NCBI RefSeq assembly: GCF_002368335.1
Contig: NZ_AP018288.1
Span: 556,607 to 620,606, forward strand
DNA length: 64,000 bases
Source of the DNA: Nostoc sp. NIES-4103
GTDB lineage: Bacteria > Cyanobacteriota > Cyanobacteriia > Cyanobacteriales > Nostocaceae
Direction of reading: 5' to 3'
Below are positions 1 through 8,504 of the stretch, in pieces. The notes beneath the pieces were generated by a model. The model made no database searches, was not told where the DNA came from, and was given only the letters and a program-made list of their open reading frames with translations. The translations under genes and the position numbers were made by a program. How positions within the stretch are numbered: the stretch's first letter is position 1; each line of letters begins with the position of its first letter.

Positions 1-796
1 GTGCAAGCAGTAACCTTTCTATTTCTATTGGCGCGTTTGGTACTGATAAAGCAATAATTGCAGTGCGATCGCGTGGTAAATCGCAACTACCTTCTAATCC
101 CTTGACTAAGGTAAATTTTGTCACGCCCCGCAACTCCAAGGCTACTCGGAACATGGCTTCTGTGGGAGGATGAACAAACCCAGGAATCATATGGGCATCC
201 CCAGCATAAGGGCACCAAATTAATTCCATTGTGGCTAGGGGGGGACGTTTGCCGAGTTGGTCACGGTACTCCCAAATAGTTTTAGTTAAAGGAAAATGAA
301 GCGGTGTATAGACAAAGCCTACTCCTGTTTGCTCAAACACCTGCTGAGTTTTGGTTAATGGTAAGCTAGTCCAATCAATTCCTAATCCCTGCCAAATTTC
401 TACTAGGGGTAAGCCATACTTTGTTGGCAAGCGATCGCCACCATGCATGATAATTGGTTGTCCAACAGCGGCGAGTAATAAAGCCGTTATTGGGGCAATT
501 GGTGCTGTGCGCGTTCTACCATCATATGGTATGCCAAAAACGATCGCTGGACGTGCCGAGGCAATGGGTTGTAGCTTTGGCCCCAATTCATCGTAGGCAT
601 CTAACATCCCCGCTAACTCTTCCCCCGTGGGACGCCTGATGCGGTGGGCAATCAAAAATGCTCCTATTTGGGCTGGTGTTGCTTCACCAAGCAGCATCAT
701 TCTAGTAGCGGTGGCTGCTTCAGCACGAGTTAAATTTTCTCCCGTGTGGTTGCCACTGCCTACTTTTTTCAGCAATTCTCTAAATACATTGCTCAT
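1..796 (-). CDS. cnaT: CnaT-like anthranilate-phosphoribosyltransferase family protein (3' part outside window)
   Basis: The minus-strand frame opens with ATG at 796 and is still open at base 1, giving about 265 codons without a stop. The start reads MSNVFRELLKKVGSGNHTGE; later come PTGEELAGMLDAYDE and MHGGDRLPTKYGLP, the layout of the TrpD/TrpD2 phosphoribosyltransferase fold. It lies 91 bp downstream of ntcB on the same strand. In Anabaena PCC 7120 the gene next to ntcB (cnaT) encodes such a TrpD-like protein and is needed for expression of the nitrate-assimilation operon; the order here is the same, which is why I prefer CnaT over the tryptophan enzyme. The C-terminus is not visible. The spacer to ntcB contains five AATAGTC heptamers. 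Confidence 0.82.
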   Translation of the reverse strand, partial: MSNVFRELLKKVGSGNHTGENLTRAEAATATRMMLLGEATPAQIGAFLIAHRIRRPTGEELAGMLDAYDELGPKLQPIASARPAIVFGIPYDGRTRTAPIAPITALLLAAVGQPIIMHGGDRLPTKYGLPLVEIWQGLGIDWTSLPLTKTQQVFEQTGVGFVYTPLHFPLTKTIWEYRDQLGKRPPLATMELIWCPYAGDAHMIPGFVHPPTEAMFRVALELRGVTKFTLVKGLEGSCDLPRDRTAIIALSVPNAPIEIERLLLA

Positions 797-838
797 AGTA
801 GTCAATAGTCAATAGTCAATAGTCAATAGTCAATAGTC
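797..838. repeat. AATAGTC heptamer tandem tract
   Basis: Five near-perfect copies of a 7-bp unit (GTCAATA) lie between ntcB and cnaT. This is the short tandemly repeated repetitive sequence type common in Nostocales. Related tracts sit at about 1929-1962 and 16328-16450. Confidence 0.85.
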
Positions 839-887
839 AAAATTTGAACTGTGGACTTTTGACTCTGGACTTTTGACTAATCATACT

Positions 888-1835
888 TTAAGAAGCCGAT
901 CGCTGCTGCTGAAATTGCGGTGGGATATTTTCCTGTACCAGTTGCCAAAAGTGATTGATTGGGGGAATCTGGAGACGGTCTATTGTGGTTACCATAACTA
1001 CCCGCCTAGTTAAGCCTGTATTGTCGGATGTAGCACCAGTGCTATTACTAGCTAGGGAACGAACTGCCAAGGTGGGGTCATGCAGTGCTTCTATGAGTGC
1101 TGAACGAGGTAGCAAAGCTATGAGTTCGCCTTGTCGCACCACTCCCCGGAAGGCATCTAAGGTATTTACCTCTAAAGCTGCCTGGAGTTTCGCTTCCAAC
1201 CGCTCAAACTTGTCTTGTACTAGGCGTTGCATTCCATATCCATCTTTAAAAACCACTTGGGGATAACGAATTAGCTCCGACCAAGGGATGCGTTCATATT
1301 CGGCTAGGGGATGATTTGCTGCAACTAAGACTTCTATTGGTTCATCATATAGTACTTCGACCACCATATCTCTGCCAGTGGTTAAAAAGCGATTATTCAT
1401 CACAATTGCTAGATCTACCAATCCATCCTTGAGGACTTTGAGGGCGCGATCGCTACCCAATGATGTGACTCGCAATTGTACTTCTGGATAATCGTGACAA
1501 AATTTTTGCAACACTGGTGGCAGGTAAGAAGCACAAAGTGAGTGAATGGCGGCAATACATAGTTCTGGCTGCTTTCCTGCCATTAAATCTGTTAATTCTT
1601 GTGTAGCAATCTCCCACTCTTGGCAAATTTTGCGGGCACGTGGTAGTAGACGTTCACCTCCCAGAGTTAATTTGGCGTGACTGGTTCTGTGAAATAGTTC
1701 TACCCCGACATCGGCTTCCAAAGACTGGATTTGGCGACTGATAGTCGATTGGGTGACACCACATTTTCGGGCTGCTTGTTGAAAGCTGCCAGTTTCCGCG
1801 ATCGCCAGAAAGGCTTGCAACTGTTCTAGTCGCAT
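888..1835 (-). CDS. ntcB: LysR-type regulator, nitrate assimilation activator NtcB
   Basis: This is a 315-aa LysR-family regulator. Residues 1-60 form the winged helix-turn-helix (MRLEQLQAFLAIAETGSF, then CGVTQSTISRQIQSLE), and residues about 90-300 form the periplasmic-binding-like effector domain. NtcB activates nitrate/nitrite assimilation genes together with NtcA, sensing nitrite in the cyanobacteria studied. The assignment rests on the strong overall resemblance and on the downstream TrpD-like gene, the ntcB-cnaT order of Anabaena. Here the upstream neighbour is a DivIVA-like/coaD pair, not nirB/nirA, so the nir operon is not adjacent. A GTA-N8-TAC box lies 6 bp upstream of the ATG. RbcR or CmpR are the alternative LysR identities but fit the context less well. 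Confidence 0.8.
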   Translation of the reverse strand: MRLEQLQAFLAIAETGSFQQAARKCGVTQSTISRQIQSLEADVGVELFHRTSHAKLTLGGERLLPRARKICQEWEIATQELTDLMAGKQPELCIAAIHSLCASYLPPVLQKFCHDYPEVQLRVTSLGSDRALKVLKDGLVDLAIVMNNRFLTTGRDMVVEVLYDEPIEVLVAANHPLAEYERIPWSELIRYPQVVFKDGYGMQRLVQDKFERLEAKLQAALEVNTLDAFRGVVRQGELIALLPRSALIEALHDPTLAVRSLASNSTGATSDNTGLTRRVVMVTTIDRLQIPPINHFWQLVQENIPPQFQQQRSAS

Positions 1836-1841
1836 TGTTAT

Positions 1842-1855
1842 GTAGCCTGAATTAC
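1842..1855 (-). promoter_or_regulatory. Candidate NtcA box upstream of ntcB
   Basis: The palindromic signature GTA-N8-TAC (GTAGCCTGAATTAC) is exact. It ends only 6 bp before the ntcB start codon. A classical NtcA-activated promoter has the box near -41, so a site this close would place the transcript start inside the gene. It may instead act as a repressor or autoregulatory site, or be chance. Confidence 0.45.
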
Positions 1856-2081
1856 ATTTATGGCTTTCATTAAGTTAACGGTTTTATCCTTTCAATTTAG
1901 TAGAGTTTGATACAAGTCTTTGTTTTGTCAATGGTCAATAGTCAATGGTCAATAGTCAATTGTCATTTGTTGAGGAGCGAAAAATTATTTCCTGACCAAC
2001 AGTGCTGTTCCTTGTCTCCCTCATCTCCCTCATCTTCCTCATCTCCCTTATCTCCCTCCTCCCTATTTTCATCAAAGTAAC

Positions 2082-2735
2082 TTACTTCCTCTTGGAAGAG
2101 GGTGAATCGGCTCGTAATTGTTGCCGTCCGTTGGTGATAATTCGTAACATATCTTGAAGGTCTTGCTCAATACCTTCGAGGACACTATCAGCGTATTCAT
2201 CAGCACCGTTTTCAATTTCTTGAGCTTGGGCGATCGCTGTTTTTCTAATTTCTTCTAATTCTTGCTGGCAAGCACGCCGCTTGAGGTCAATTTCCGTGAG
2301 GGTTTCTTGCATCATTGCCTCACATTCAAGTTGTACTTTTCGCCGCAGTTCTTCAGCTTCTTGTTCTGCCTGCTTGATAATATCGCTTTGGGCTAAAATT
2401 TGCGCTCTTTTGGCTTGGGCGGCCTCAACAATTTGCTGCCCATACTCTTCTGCTTCCAGCAAAACTTCATCTTTTTGTTCTAGGATAGCGGCTGCTTCCT
2501 GAAACACTGATGGCAAGGAAACTCTGATGAAATCTAGTTGTTCCAATAGCCTTTCTTCGTCTACTAGTGTGCGTCCCGTCAGCGGAATGCGGAAACCATC
2601 ATCAATAATTAATTCCTCCAGCCGGTTGAGTTCTTCCTGAATATCTACACTTCCAGATCCGTTGGGATACTCTTGCGGGGGGAGATAGTTTCCGTTGTCA
2701 TTGGGTTCGCCGTTGGGGAGTTGTGGTTGTAACAT
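2082..2735 (-). CDS. DivIVA-like coiled-coil protein
   Basis: A 217-aa soluble acidic protein with no signal peptide or membrane segment. Residues 1-30 are a flexible Pro/Asn-rich leader. Residues about 31-75 contain IDDGFRIPLTGRTLVDEERLLEQLD, and residues about 75-205 are a long charged coiled coil. This is the cyanobacterial family usually annotated as DivIVA-like (Cdv3 being a cell-division example) or, loosely, ATP-synthase-b-like; I cannot tell which member this is. It follows coaD on the same strand, and its start codon lies 91 nt inside the coaD 3' end in another frame. A shorter start is possible, but the next internal ATG is far downstream in the coil. Confidence 0.65.
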   Translation of the reverse strand: MLQPQLPNGEPNDNGNYLPPQEYPNGSGSVDIQEELNRLEELIIDDGFRIPLTGRTLVDEERLLEQLDFIRVSLPSVFQEAAAILEQKDEVLLEAEEYGQQIVEAAQAKRAQILAQSDIIKQAEQEAEELRRKVQLECEAMMQETLTEIDLKRRACQQELEEIRKTAIAQAQEIENGADEYADSVLEGIEQDLQDMLRIITNGRQQLRADSPSSKRK

Positions 2736-3196
2736 TTGTATATATCTAAAGCAATGTGTGGGGGAACAAGATGATCGACAGAACCACCAAACCTTGCAAT
2801 CTCTTTTACCACACTACTACTTAAAAAACTATACTCGTTTGATGTTGCCAGAAAAACTGTCTCTATTTGAGTTGAAATAGTTTTATTAGTATGAGCCATT
2901 TGTAGCTCTACTTCAAAGTCAGAAATTGCTCGTAAACCCCGCAGTAAAACTCCTGCGTGTTGCTTTTGGGCGTAGTTAACGGTAAGACCATCAAAGCTAT
3001 CTACTTCTACATTAGGTAGATGTTGCGTAGCTATATGAATCTGTTCTAGTCGTTGCTGCACAGTAAACAGTGGAACTTTATTAGGGTTCCGTAATACAGC
3101 AACAATCACCTTCTCAAACAGCCGACTACCACGCTGAATGATATCAAGATGACCTAAAGTGATGGGGTCGAAGCTACCTGGATAAATAGCAATCAC
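2645..3196 (-). CDS. coaD: Phosphopantetheine adenylyltransferase
   Basis: CoaD transfers AMP from ATP to 4'-phosphopantetheine, the penultimate step of coenzyme A synthesis. The nucleotidyltransferase signature is at the extreme N-terminus (YPGSFDPITLGHLDII, with the GxxxxGH motif), and the second ATP-binding motif is the SSSVVKEIA segment around residue 125. The catalytic core (about 160 aa, ending near ALDIYKCYN) has typical length. A tail of about 25 residues follows, and its coding sequence overlaps the next gene. The start was chosen because MIAIYPGSFDP begins the canonical domain at residue 4. Confidence 0.95.
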   Translation of the reverse strand: MIAIYPGSFDPITLGHLDIIQRGSRLFEKVIVAVLRNPNKVPLFTVQQRLEQIHIATQHLPNVEVDSFDGLTVNYAQKQHAGVLLRGLRAISDFEVELQMAHTNKTISTQIETVFLATSNEYSFLSSSVVKEIARFGGSVDHLVPPHIALDIYKCYNHNSPTANPMTTETISPRKSIPTDLEV

Positions 3197-3243
3197 GGTA
3201 CTTAGGTGCCTTAAAGCTGCTTGAGTAATTATATCGAAAGCTT

Positions 3244-3545
3244 GGGTATTGGGGATTGGGGATTAGGGATTGGGTACTGGGGATTAGGGATTAGGTACTG
3301 GGTACTGGGGATTAGGGATTAGGTACTAGGTACTGGGGATTAGGGATTAGGTACTAGGTACTGGGGATTAGGAAAAAAGATGTAATTTTAGTGTCAGTTT
3401 TTTATCCCAGTCCCCAATCACCAATCACCAGTCCCCAGTCCCCAATCCCCAGTCCCCAATCCCCAGTCCCCAGTCCCCAATCACCAATCACCAGTCCCCA
3501 GTCACCAGTCACCAGTCCCCAGTCACCAGTCCCCAGTCCCCAGTC
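3244..3545. repeat. Two facing heptamer arrays (GGGATTA / CCCCAGT types)
   Basis: From about 3244 to 3372 the sequence is almost only GGGGATT, AGGGATT and GGTACTG units. From about 3404 to 3545 it is CCCAGTC, CCAATCA and ACCAGTC units. The two blocks are roughly reverse-complementary, so the coaD-lgt spacer could fold into an extended imperfect hairpin. The short open frame across it (repeated SPQSP peptides) is a by-product of the repeat. Confidence 0.9.
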
Positions 3546-3646
3546 AAGCAAAACCTGCTCTAATTGTTTATATAGAAAAACCCCCTTTCAATTGTGGGGT
3601 TAGAAGCTGATCACAGCTGAAAAATTAGTCAACTAGGTACTTTTGC

Positions 3647-4522
3647 ATGGCACTGGATCTTTCCACTTTGCCTTTGGCGTTTCAATTTACTTCACCAGGG
3701 CCAATCTTGGTGAAGCTAGGGCCAATAACTATCCGCTGGTATGGCTTGTTGATTGCCACAGCCGTATTAATCGGTGTCAGCCTTTCTCAATACTTAGCAA
3801 AGCGTCGTAACGTCAATCCAGACTTGCTGAGCGATTTGTCAATTTGGTTGGTGATTGGGGCAATACCAGCAGCACGGCTGTACTACGTTTTATTTCAGTG
3901 GTCAGAATATGCCCAGTATCCTGAGCGAATTATTGCAATTTGGCAAGGGGGCATTGCAATTCACGGAGCAATTATTGGTGGCACAATAGCCGCTTTAATT
4001 TTTGCCAAACTCAAGCAAGTTTCTTTTTGGCAGATGGCTGATTTAGTGGCTCCTTCTCTGATTTTAGGGCAAGCGATCGGGCGTTGGGGTAATTTCTTTA
4101 ACTCTGAGGCTTTTGGTGATCCTACCAACTTACCTTGGAAGTTGTATATTCCACTAGAAAGCCGTCCTCCAGAATTAGCTAGTTTTGAGTATTTTCATCC
4201 CACATTCCTCTACGAATCTCTGTGGGATTTAATGGTGTTTGCTTTGTTGCTGACGTTATTCTTTCGGGGTGTCGCTGGCAAGTTGCGGTTGCGAGTGGGT
4301 ACGCTGTTTATGGTTTACCTGGCAACCTACAGTCTAGGACGCTTGTGGATTGAGGGCCTTCGCACTGATAGTTTGATGCTGGGGCCGTTGCGGATTGCAC
4401 AGGTTGTCAGCCTCACTGGAATTGCTTTAGGATTAGCTGGTTTAGCTTGGCTTTACATACGTAAACGCCCTCTGCCTGATGTAGTTTCTTCCCTGAAAGG
4501 AGATGGGGAGATGGGGGGATAG
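3647..4522 (+). CDS. lgt: Prolipoprotein diacylglyceryl transferase
   Basis: Lgt moves diacylglycerol from phosphatidylglycerol to the lipobox cysteine of prolipoproteins in the cytoplasmic membrane. The 291-aa protein has about seven hydrophobic segments. It carries the family landmarks ITIRWYGLLI near the N-terminus, GGIAIHGAIIGG (catalytic His region) around residue 105 and the Lgt signature GRWGNFFNSEAFG around residue 145. A late YSLGRLWIEGLRTDS segment includes the essential Arg region. The C-terminal residues run into a GGGGAGAT-type repeat tract and may have been extended by it. Confidence 0.95.
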   Translation: MALDLSTLPLAFQFTSPGPILVKLGPITIRWYGLLIATAVLIGVSLSQYLAKRRNVNPDLLSDLSIWLVIGAIPAARLYYVLFQWSEYAQYPERIIAIWQGGIAIHGAIIGGTIAALIFAKLKQVSFWQMADLVAPSLILGQAIGRWGNFFNSEAFGDPTNLPWKLYIPLESRPPELASFEYFHPTFLYESLWDLMVFALLLTLFFRGVAGKLRLRVGTLFMVYLATYSLGRLWIEGLRTDSLMLGPLRIAQVVSLTGIALGLAGLAWLYIRKRPLPDVVSSLKGDGEMGG

Positions 4523-4798
4523 GGAGATGAGGGGGATGAGGGGGATGAGGGAGTGAGGGAGTGAGGGAGAAATAACTAATACCCAATTCCCCATGCCCCA
4601 TGCCCCATGCCCCATGCCCAATTCCCAAAAATAAAAAATGCCCCAGAGTTTACTCTAGGGCTTAACCAGGGTGCATCTACCATTTCTTTCTACTAGAGCC
4701 AAGATCCTAAATCCGGAAAGATACTGAGAAAATACTAAAAAAATTTTTTGAGAATTTTCTGTCTGTTGAAATTACCTAAATACAACACAAAATATAGT
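4523..4798. repeat. Low-complexity GGGGATGA/CCCCATG repeats and a weak hairpin
   Basis: Positions about 4500-4625 are GGGGATGAG and CCCCATG type units. A 9-bp hairpin with one mismatch (GCCCCAGAG-TTTA-CTCTAGGGC) follows at about 4639-4660. On the minus strand it is followed by an A/T-rich T run, so it would act as a terminator only in the minus direction. No gene is seen. Confidence 0.6.
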
Positions 4799-5590
4799 AT
4801 GCGAAACAATTTAGATTACATAAAATCCGCAGTGTATATTGTGGGTGCAGGCCCCGGAGATCCAGATTTATTAACGGTGAAGGCGCAGAAGTTGCTGGCT
4901 GTTGCAGATGTAGTTTTATTTGCTGATTCTTTAGTACCCGAACAGATTTTGCAAGTTTGCCGACAAGATGCAGAAATTATTCAGACTGCTGATAAGACTT
5001 TAGAAGAGATTTTAGCGCTGATGATAGAACGAGTGCGACAAGAGCATAAATCTGTTGTTCGTCTCCATTCCGGTGACCCCAGTCTCTACAGTGCAATTGG
5101 TGAGCAAATACACTTACTCAGTGAGGCTAACATTCCCTTTGAAGTCATACCAGGTATTAGCGCCTTTCAAGCCGCAGCTGCCAAACTCAAAATAGAACTG
5201 ACTGTACCAGGTTTAGTCCAAACTATTATCCTGACACGTATCAGTGGACGTACAGAAGTTCCCGCTAACGAAGAATTAGCTGATCTTGCGGCACATCAGG
5301 CTAGCCTCTGTCTTTATCTCAGTGCGCGTCATGTGGAAAATGCCCAAGCCAAACTACTCGAACACTACTCAGCCGAAACCCCAGTAGCCATTTGCTTTCG
5401 TTTGGGATGGCCTGATGAAAAAATTAGGGTCGTTCCCCTGAATCAAATGGCAGACTGTACTCATGAAGAAAAGTTGATTCGCACCACACTTTATGTAATT
5501 AGTCCAGCACTTTTACCAACAACAGGGCGATCGCGTTTATATCATCCTGAACATAATCATTTATTTCGTTCTTCAGTCAGTAGTCAGTAG
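4799..5590 (+). CDS. cobM: Precorrin-4 C11-methyltransferase
   Basis: A SAM-dependent methyltransferase of corrin ring synthesis (CobM/CbiF family) acting on (cobalt-)precorrin-4. The family signature VYIVGAGPGDPDLLTVKAQ is at the start of the domain, followed by the LADVVLF..SLVPEQIL region, RLHSGDPSLYSAIGEQ and VIPGISAFQAAAA. The total is 263 aa from the ATG at 4799. An upstream in-frame ATG at 4748 would add 17 residues unlike the family, so I chose 4799. A HIP1 site lies near the 3' end. The C-terminus is followed at once by GGGCATT-type repeats. Confidence 0.93.
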   Translation: MRNNLDYIKSAVYIVGAGPGDPDLLTVKAQKLLAVADVVLFADSLVPEQILQVCRQDAEIIQTADKTLEEILALMIERVRQEHKSVVRLHSGDPSLYSAIGEQIHLLSEANIPFEVIPGISAFQAAAAKLKIELTVPGLVQTIILTRISGRTEVPANEELADLAAHQASLCLYLSARHVENAQAKLLEHYSAETPVAICFRLGWPDEKIRVVPLNQMADCTHEEKLIRTTLYVISPALLPTTGRSRLYHPEHNHLFRSSVSSQ

Positions 5591-5720
5591 GAATTGGGCA
5601 TTGGGCATGGGGCATTGGGCATTGGGCATGGGGCATGGGGCATGGGGCATGGGGCATGGGGAATTGGGAATGGTTATTAGTTATTTCTCCCTCACTCCCT
5701 CATCTCCCTCATCTCCCAAT
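5591..5720. repeat. GGGCATG/GGGCATT tandem repeat tract
   Basis: About ten copies of GGGCATG-like heptamers, followed by a CTCCCTCAT tract, lie between cobM and the tautomerase gene. The short frame through it is repetitive and non-coding. Confidence 0.8.
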
Positions 5721-5805
5721 CTCCGCATTTCTACTTATCCTCATATCCCCCGTGGTTGGATAAACTTAACAATGTTAATCAAATTGAAAATTCTAATTCA
5801 GTACT

Positions 5806-6159
5806 ATGCCTTTAATTAAAGTGCAAACTTCTGTATCTGCTGTGCAAAAAGCTGAAGTTGAGGCAATGCTTTTGAGCTTATCAAGCAAGTTGGCAAAACA
5901 TTTGGGCAAACCAGAATCCTATGTGATGACAGCTTTTGAAGCGGGAATTAACATGACATTTGCTGGTACTACAGACCCTGTTTGCTACGTTGAAGTTAAG
6001 AGCGTTGGCACTATGAAGCCAGACCAAACCGAGGCTATGAGTCAGGACTTTTGCCAACAGATTAACCAAACTTTGGGTGTGCCTAAAAATCGCATTTATA
6101 TTGAGTTTGCGGATGCCAAAGGTGCAATGTGGGGCTGGAACGGCACGACTTTTGGTTGA
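5806..6159 (+). CDS. MIF-like tautomerase family protein
   Basis: A 117-aa protein of the macrophage migration inhibitory factor / phenylpyruvate tautomerase fold. It begins Met-Pro-Leu-Ile, so removal of Met exposes the catalytic N-terminal Pro. The spacing of ITGK-like (HLGKPESYVMTAFE) and of the C-terminal NRIYIEFADAKGAMWGWNGTTFG matches the animal/bacterial MIF trimers of about 115 aa. The natural substrate in cyanobacteria is unknown. The gene stands alone ahead of the H-NOX pair, separated by 114 bp. Confidence 0.88.
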   Translation: MPLIKVQTSVSAVQKAEVEAMLLSLSSKLAKHLGKPESYVMTAFEAGINMTFAGTTDPVCYVEVKSVGTMKPDQTEAMSQDFCQQINQTLGVPKNRIYIEFADAKGAMWGWNGTTFG

Positions 6160-6273
6160 TAGTTACATAAACGTGTAAATATTTTGACAGGAGTATTTTG
6201 ACTGTTTATTTGGTAACTTGACTAGATATGATGAAATCAATGATACACAAATCCAAGTAAAAGGGAAAACTAG

Positions 6274-6825
6274 ATGTACGGTCTAATAAATAAAGCGCTT
6301 CAAGATATGGTGTGCGATCGCTTTGGGGAGGAAACTTGGCAGATAATTAAAAAAAAGGCAGAACTAGAATTAGAGACTTTTTTGAGGATGGAAACTTATC
6401 CTGATGACTTGACTCACAAATTGGTGAAGGCGACAAGTGAAGTTGTTGATTTAACTCCTACGGAAGTTATGCAAGCCTTTGGAGAGTATTGGATACAGTA
6501 CACTGGCAAGGCTGGCTACGGTGCAATGATGGATATGAGTGGTGATAGTTTAGCTGAATTCCTAGAAAATTTGGATGACCTTCATACTCGTTTAAGTGTA
6601 CATTTTCCACAATATAATCCCCCTTCGTTTGAATGCACTGAAGCGCAAGAAAATGCTTTGCAATTGAACTACCATTCTGAGCGAAAAGGACTAGCTCCAA
6701 TGGTTGTAGGCTTACTCAGAGGTTTAGGAGCTAGATTTAATACAAAAGTTAACATTACCCAAATTCAAGATCGAGAAGAGGGTGCTGACCATGATGCTTT
6801 CTTGATAGAGTACAAACATCACTAA
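6274..6825 (+). CDS. H-NOX (heme NO/oxygen-binding) sensor protein
   Basis: A 183-aa stand-alone H-NOX domain that binds protoporphyrin IX heme and senses NO (and CO). The proximal heme ligand is His104 (LDDLH). The heme-propionate motif Y133-x-S135-x-R137 is intact in YHSER. W73 corresponds to the distal-pocket Trp described for a Nostoc H-NOX. There is no distal Tyr pattern for O2 binding that I can identify. The stop is followed 7 bp later by the cognate kinase start, so the two form one operon: gas sensor plus histidine kinase. Confidence 0.95.
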   Translation: MYGLINKALQDMVCDRFGEETWQIIKKKAELELETFLRMETYPDDLTHKLVKATSEVVDLTPTEVMQAFGEYWIQYTGKAGYGAMMDMSGDSLAEFLENLDDLHTRLSVHFPQYNPPSFECTEAQENALQLNYHSERKGLAPMVVGLLRGLGARFNTKVNITQIQDREEGADHDAFLIEYKHH

Positions 6826-6832
6826 CTATTTC

Positions 6833-8245
6833 ATGAACTCCCCCCAATTCAATATTCCACCACAATTATTTAACCAAGCCTTTCCATTTCATATTGTGTT
6901 CAATCGTGAGAGGAAGATTCTACAAGTTGGGGAAGTTTTGCAACGTATTCACCCAGAACCCTTGCATGGTAATTTAATTGAGGAACATTTTCAAATTAGG
7001 CGTCCGAATATTCGGATTAATTTTAGTGCGATCGCCAAGCGGCTTCACTCTTTATTTTTGATTGAATCTCTTGATAATGGCATCCTTCTCAAAGGGCAAA
7101 TGATGTATATCCAGGAGCAGGATGTTATGCTTTTCCTCTGCTCTGTTTGGGTAAGTGATTTAGCTGCAATATCTGCTTACAATCTTAGACTGAAAGACTT
7201 TGCAATTCATGACCAAACTGTTGACTTGATATTTTTACTCAAAGCTAAAAATAACGCTTTAGAAGATGTTAAAAAATTAACAGATGAACTCAAACAGCGA
7301 CAGTCACAGCTAGAAAAAGCACTCAAAGTTCAAGAATATTTGGCTAAAACTGCCGCAAAACAAGCCCAAGAGTTAGAACAAACTCTTCATGAGTTGCAGC
7401 AAACCCAATCTCAATTGATTCAAACTGAAAAAATGTCTTCTCTAGGACAGTTAGTGGCTGGTGTTGGACATGAAATCAATAATCCTGTAAATTTCATTTA
7501 TGGGAACCTCAAGTATGTTAAAGAATATACTCAAGATTTATTGAGTCTTGTCAAACTATACCAGCAACTTTATCCTCACAATCACCTGGAAATTCAAGCA
7601 TTAGTTAATAATTTCGATTTAGAGTTTATCATAGAAGATTTACCAAAAATTTTATCTTCAATGGAAGTTGGCGCGAGTCGGATATGTGAGATTGTCAAAA
7701 CTTTACGTAACTTCTCACGACTCGATCAAGTAGAAATGAGATTTGTTGATATTCACGAAGGTATTGATAGCACGTTACTGATTTTGCAGCATCGTCTGAA
7801 AGCCAAATCAGACCAACCGCCCATTGAAGTTATTAAAGAATATGGAGATTTGCCTCTTGTGGAATGCTATGCTGGGCAAATGAATCAGGTATTTATGAAT
7901 ATCTTAAGTAATGCAATTGATGCTTTACATGAATATTCTCATCACCGCTCTCAAGACGAGATTCTACAAAACCCTAGTCGCATTATCATTCGTACTCAAG
8001 TGAAAAATCAAAAGCGCTTGATAATCAGCATTAAAGATAATGGCCCAGGAATCCCAGAGAAAGTTAAAACTAAATTGTTTGACCCTTTCTTCACTACTAA
8101 ACCTGTGGGACAAGGTACTGGTTTAGGATTATCCATCAGCTATCAAATTGTGGTGGATAAACATCGCGGTACGCTAGAGTGTATTTCAGCACCTGGAGAA
8201 GGGGCTGAATTTGTGATTGAAATTCCTGTGCAGCAACCGAATTAA
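6833..8245 (+). CDS. HNOBA-domain sensor histidine kinase paired with H-NOX
   Basis: A 470-aa soluble histidine kinase. Residues about 8-165 form the HNOBA (heme-NO-binding-associated) domain and residues about 135-200 a coiled coil. The phosphoacceptor is H213 (VAGVGHEINNP). HATPase boxes follow: N box near NILSNAIDAL, G1 DNGPGIPE, F box FDPFFTTKP, G2 GQGTGLGLS. There is no transmembrane helix. The upstream H-NOX lies 7 bp away, so NO binding probably modulates autophosphorylation. No receiver domain or cognate regulator is adjacent. The kinase core is closely similar to that of the PAS kinase at 55039-56646. Confidence 0.95.
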   Translation: MNSPQFNIPPQLFNQAFPFHIVFNRERKILQVGEVLQRIHPEPLHGNLIEEHFQIRRPNIRINFSAIAKRLHSLFLIESLDNGILLKGQMMYIQEQDVMLFLCSVWVSDLAAISAYNLRLKDFAIHDQTVDLIFLLKAKNNALEDVKKLTDELKQRQSQLEKALKVQEYLAKTAAKQAQELEQTLHELQQTQSQLIQTEKMSSLGQLVAGVGHEINNPVNFIYGNLKYVKEYTQDLLSLVKLYQQLYPHNHLEIQALVNNFDLEFIIEDLPKILSSMEVGASRICEIVKTLRNFSRLDQVEMRFVDIHEGIDSTLLILQHRLKAKSDQPPIEVIKEYGDLPLVECYAGQMNQVFMNILSNAIDALHEYSHHRSQDEILQNPSRIIIRTQVKNQKRLIISIKDNGPGIPEKVKTKLFDPFFTTKPVGQGTGLGLSISYQIVVDKHRGTLECISAPGEGAEFVIEIPVQQPN

Positions 8246-8331
8246 TCTGAAAGTTGTAGGATAGAGATCCAGTATCAACAAACCCCTTCGGGGTAGGGAA
8301 TAGGGAATAGGGAATGGGGAATAGGGAATTG

Positions 8332-8390
8332 GTGAGTCAGCGCGGTCTTGGGGGTCTCCCCCATGAGCGACTGGCGAACCCGAAGGGTAA
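8332..8390. repeat. Dispersed palindromic repeat, copy 1
   Basis: Contains GCGGTCTTGGGGG followed by CCCCCATGAGCGACTGGCGAA, then GAACCCGAAGGG. This is one of five members of a dispersed family in this window (others near 10389, 14181, 17069 and 43200). Its G-run and C-run can pair. It is flanked by GGGAATA and CCCATTA heptamer tracts. Confidence 0.75.
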
Positions 8391-8504
8391 TTGAATTTTA
8401 CTATTAGTCATCACATCTGGCCCATTACCCATTATCCATTACCCATCACCCATCACCCCAGTCCCTAATCAATAGTCCCCAGTCCCCTTTACCTCTTGTT
8501 TTTT

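Noticed and set aside
3391..3603. Open frame of repeated SPQSP units
   Set aside because: Encoded entirely by heptamer tandem repeats; no ribosome-binding site or protein-like composition.
4413..4628. Minus-strand frame over the lgt 3' end
   Set aside because: Antisense to lgt and to a CCCCATG repeat tract; periodic peptide only.
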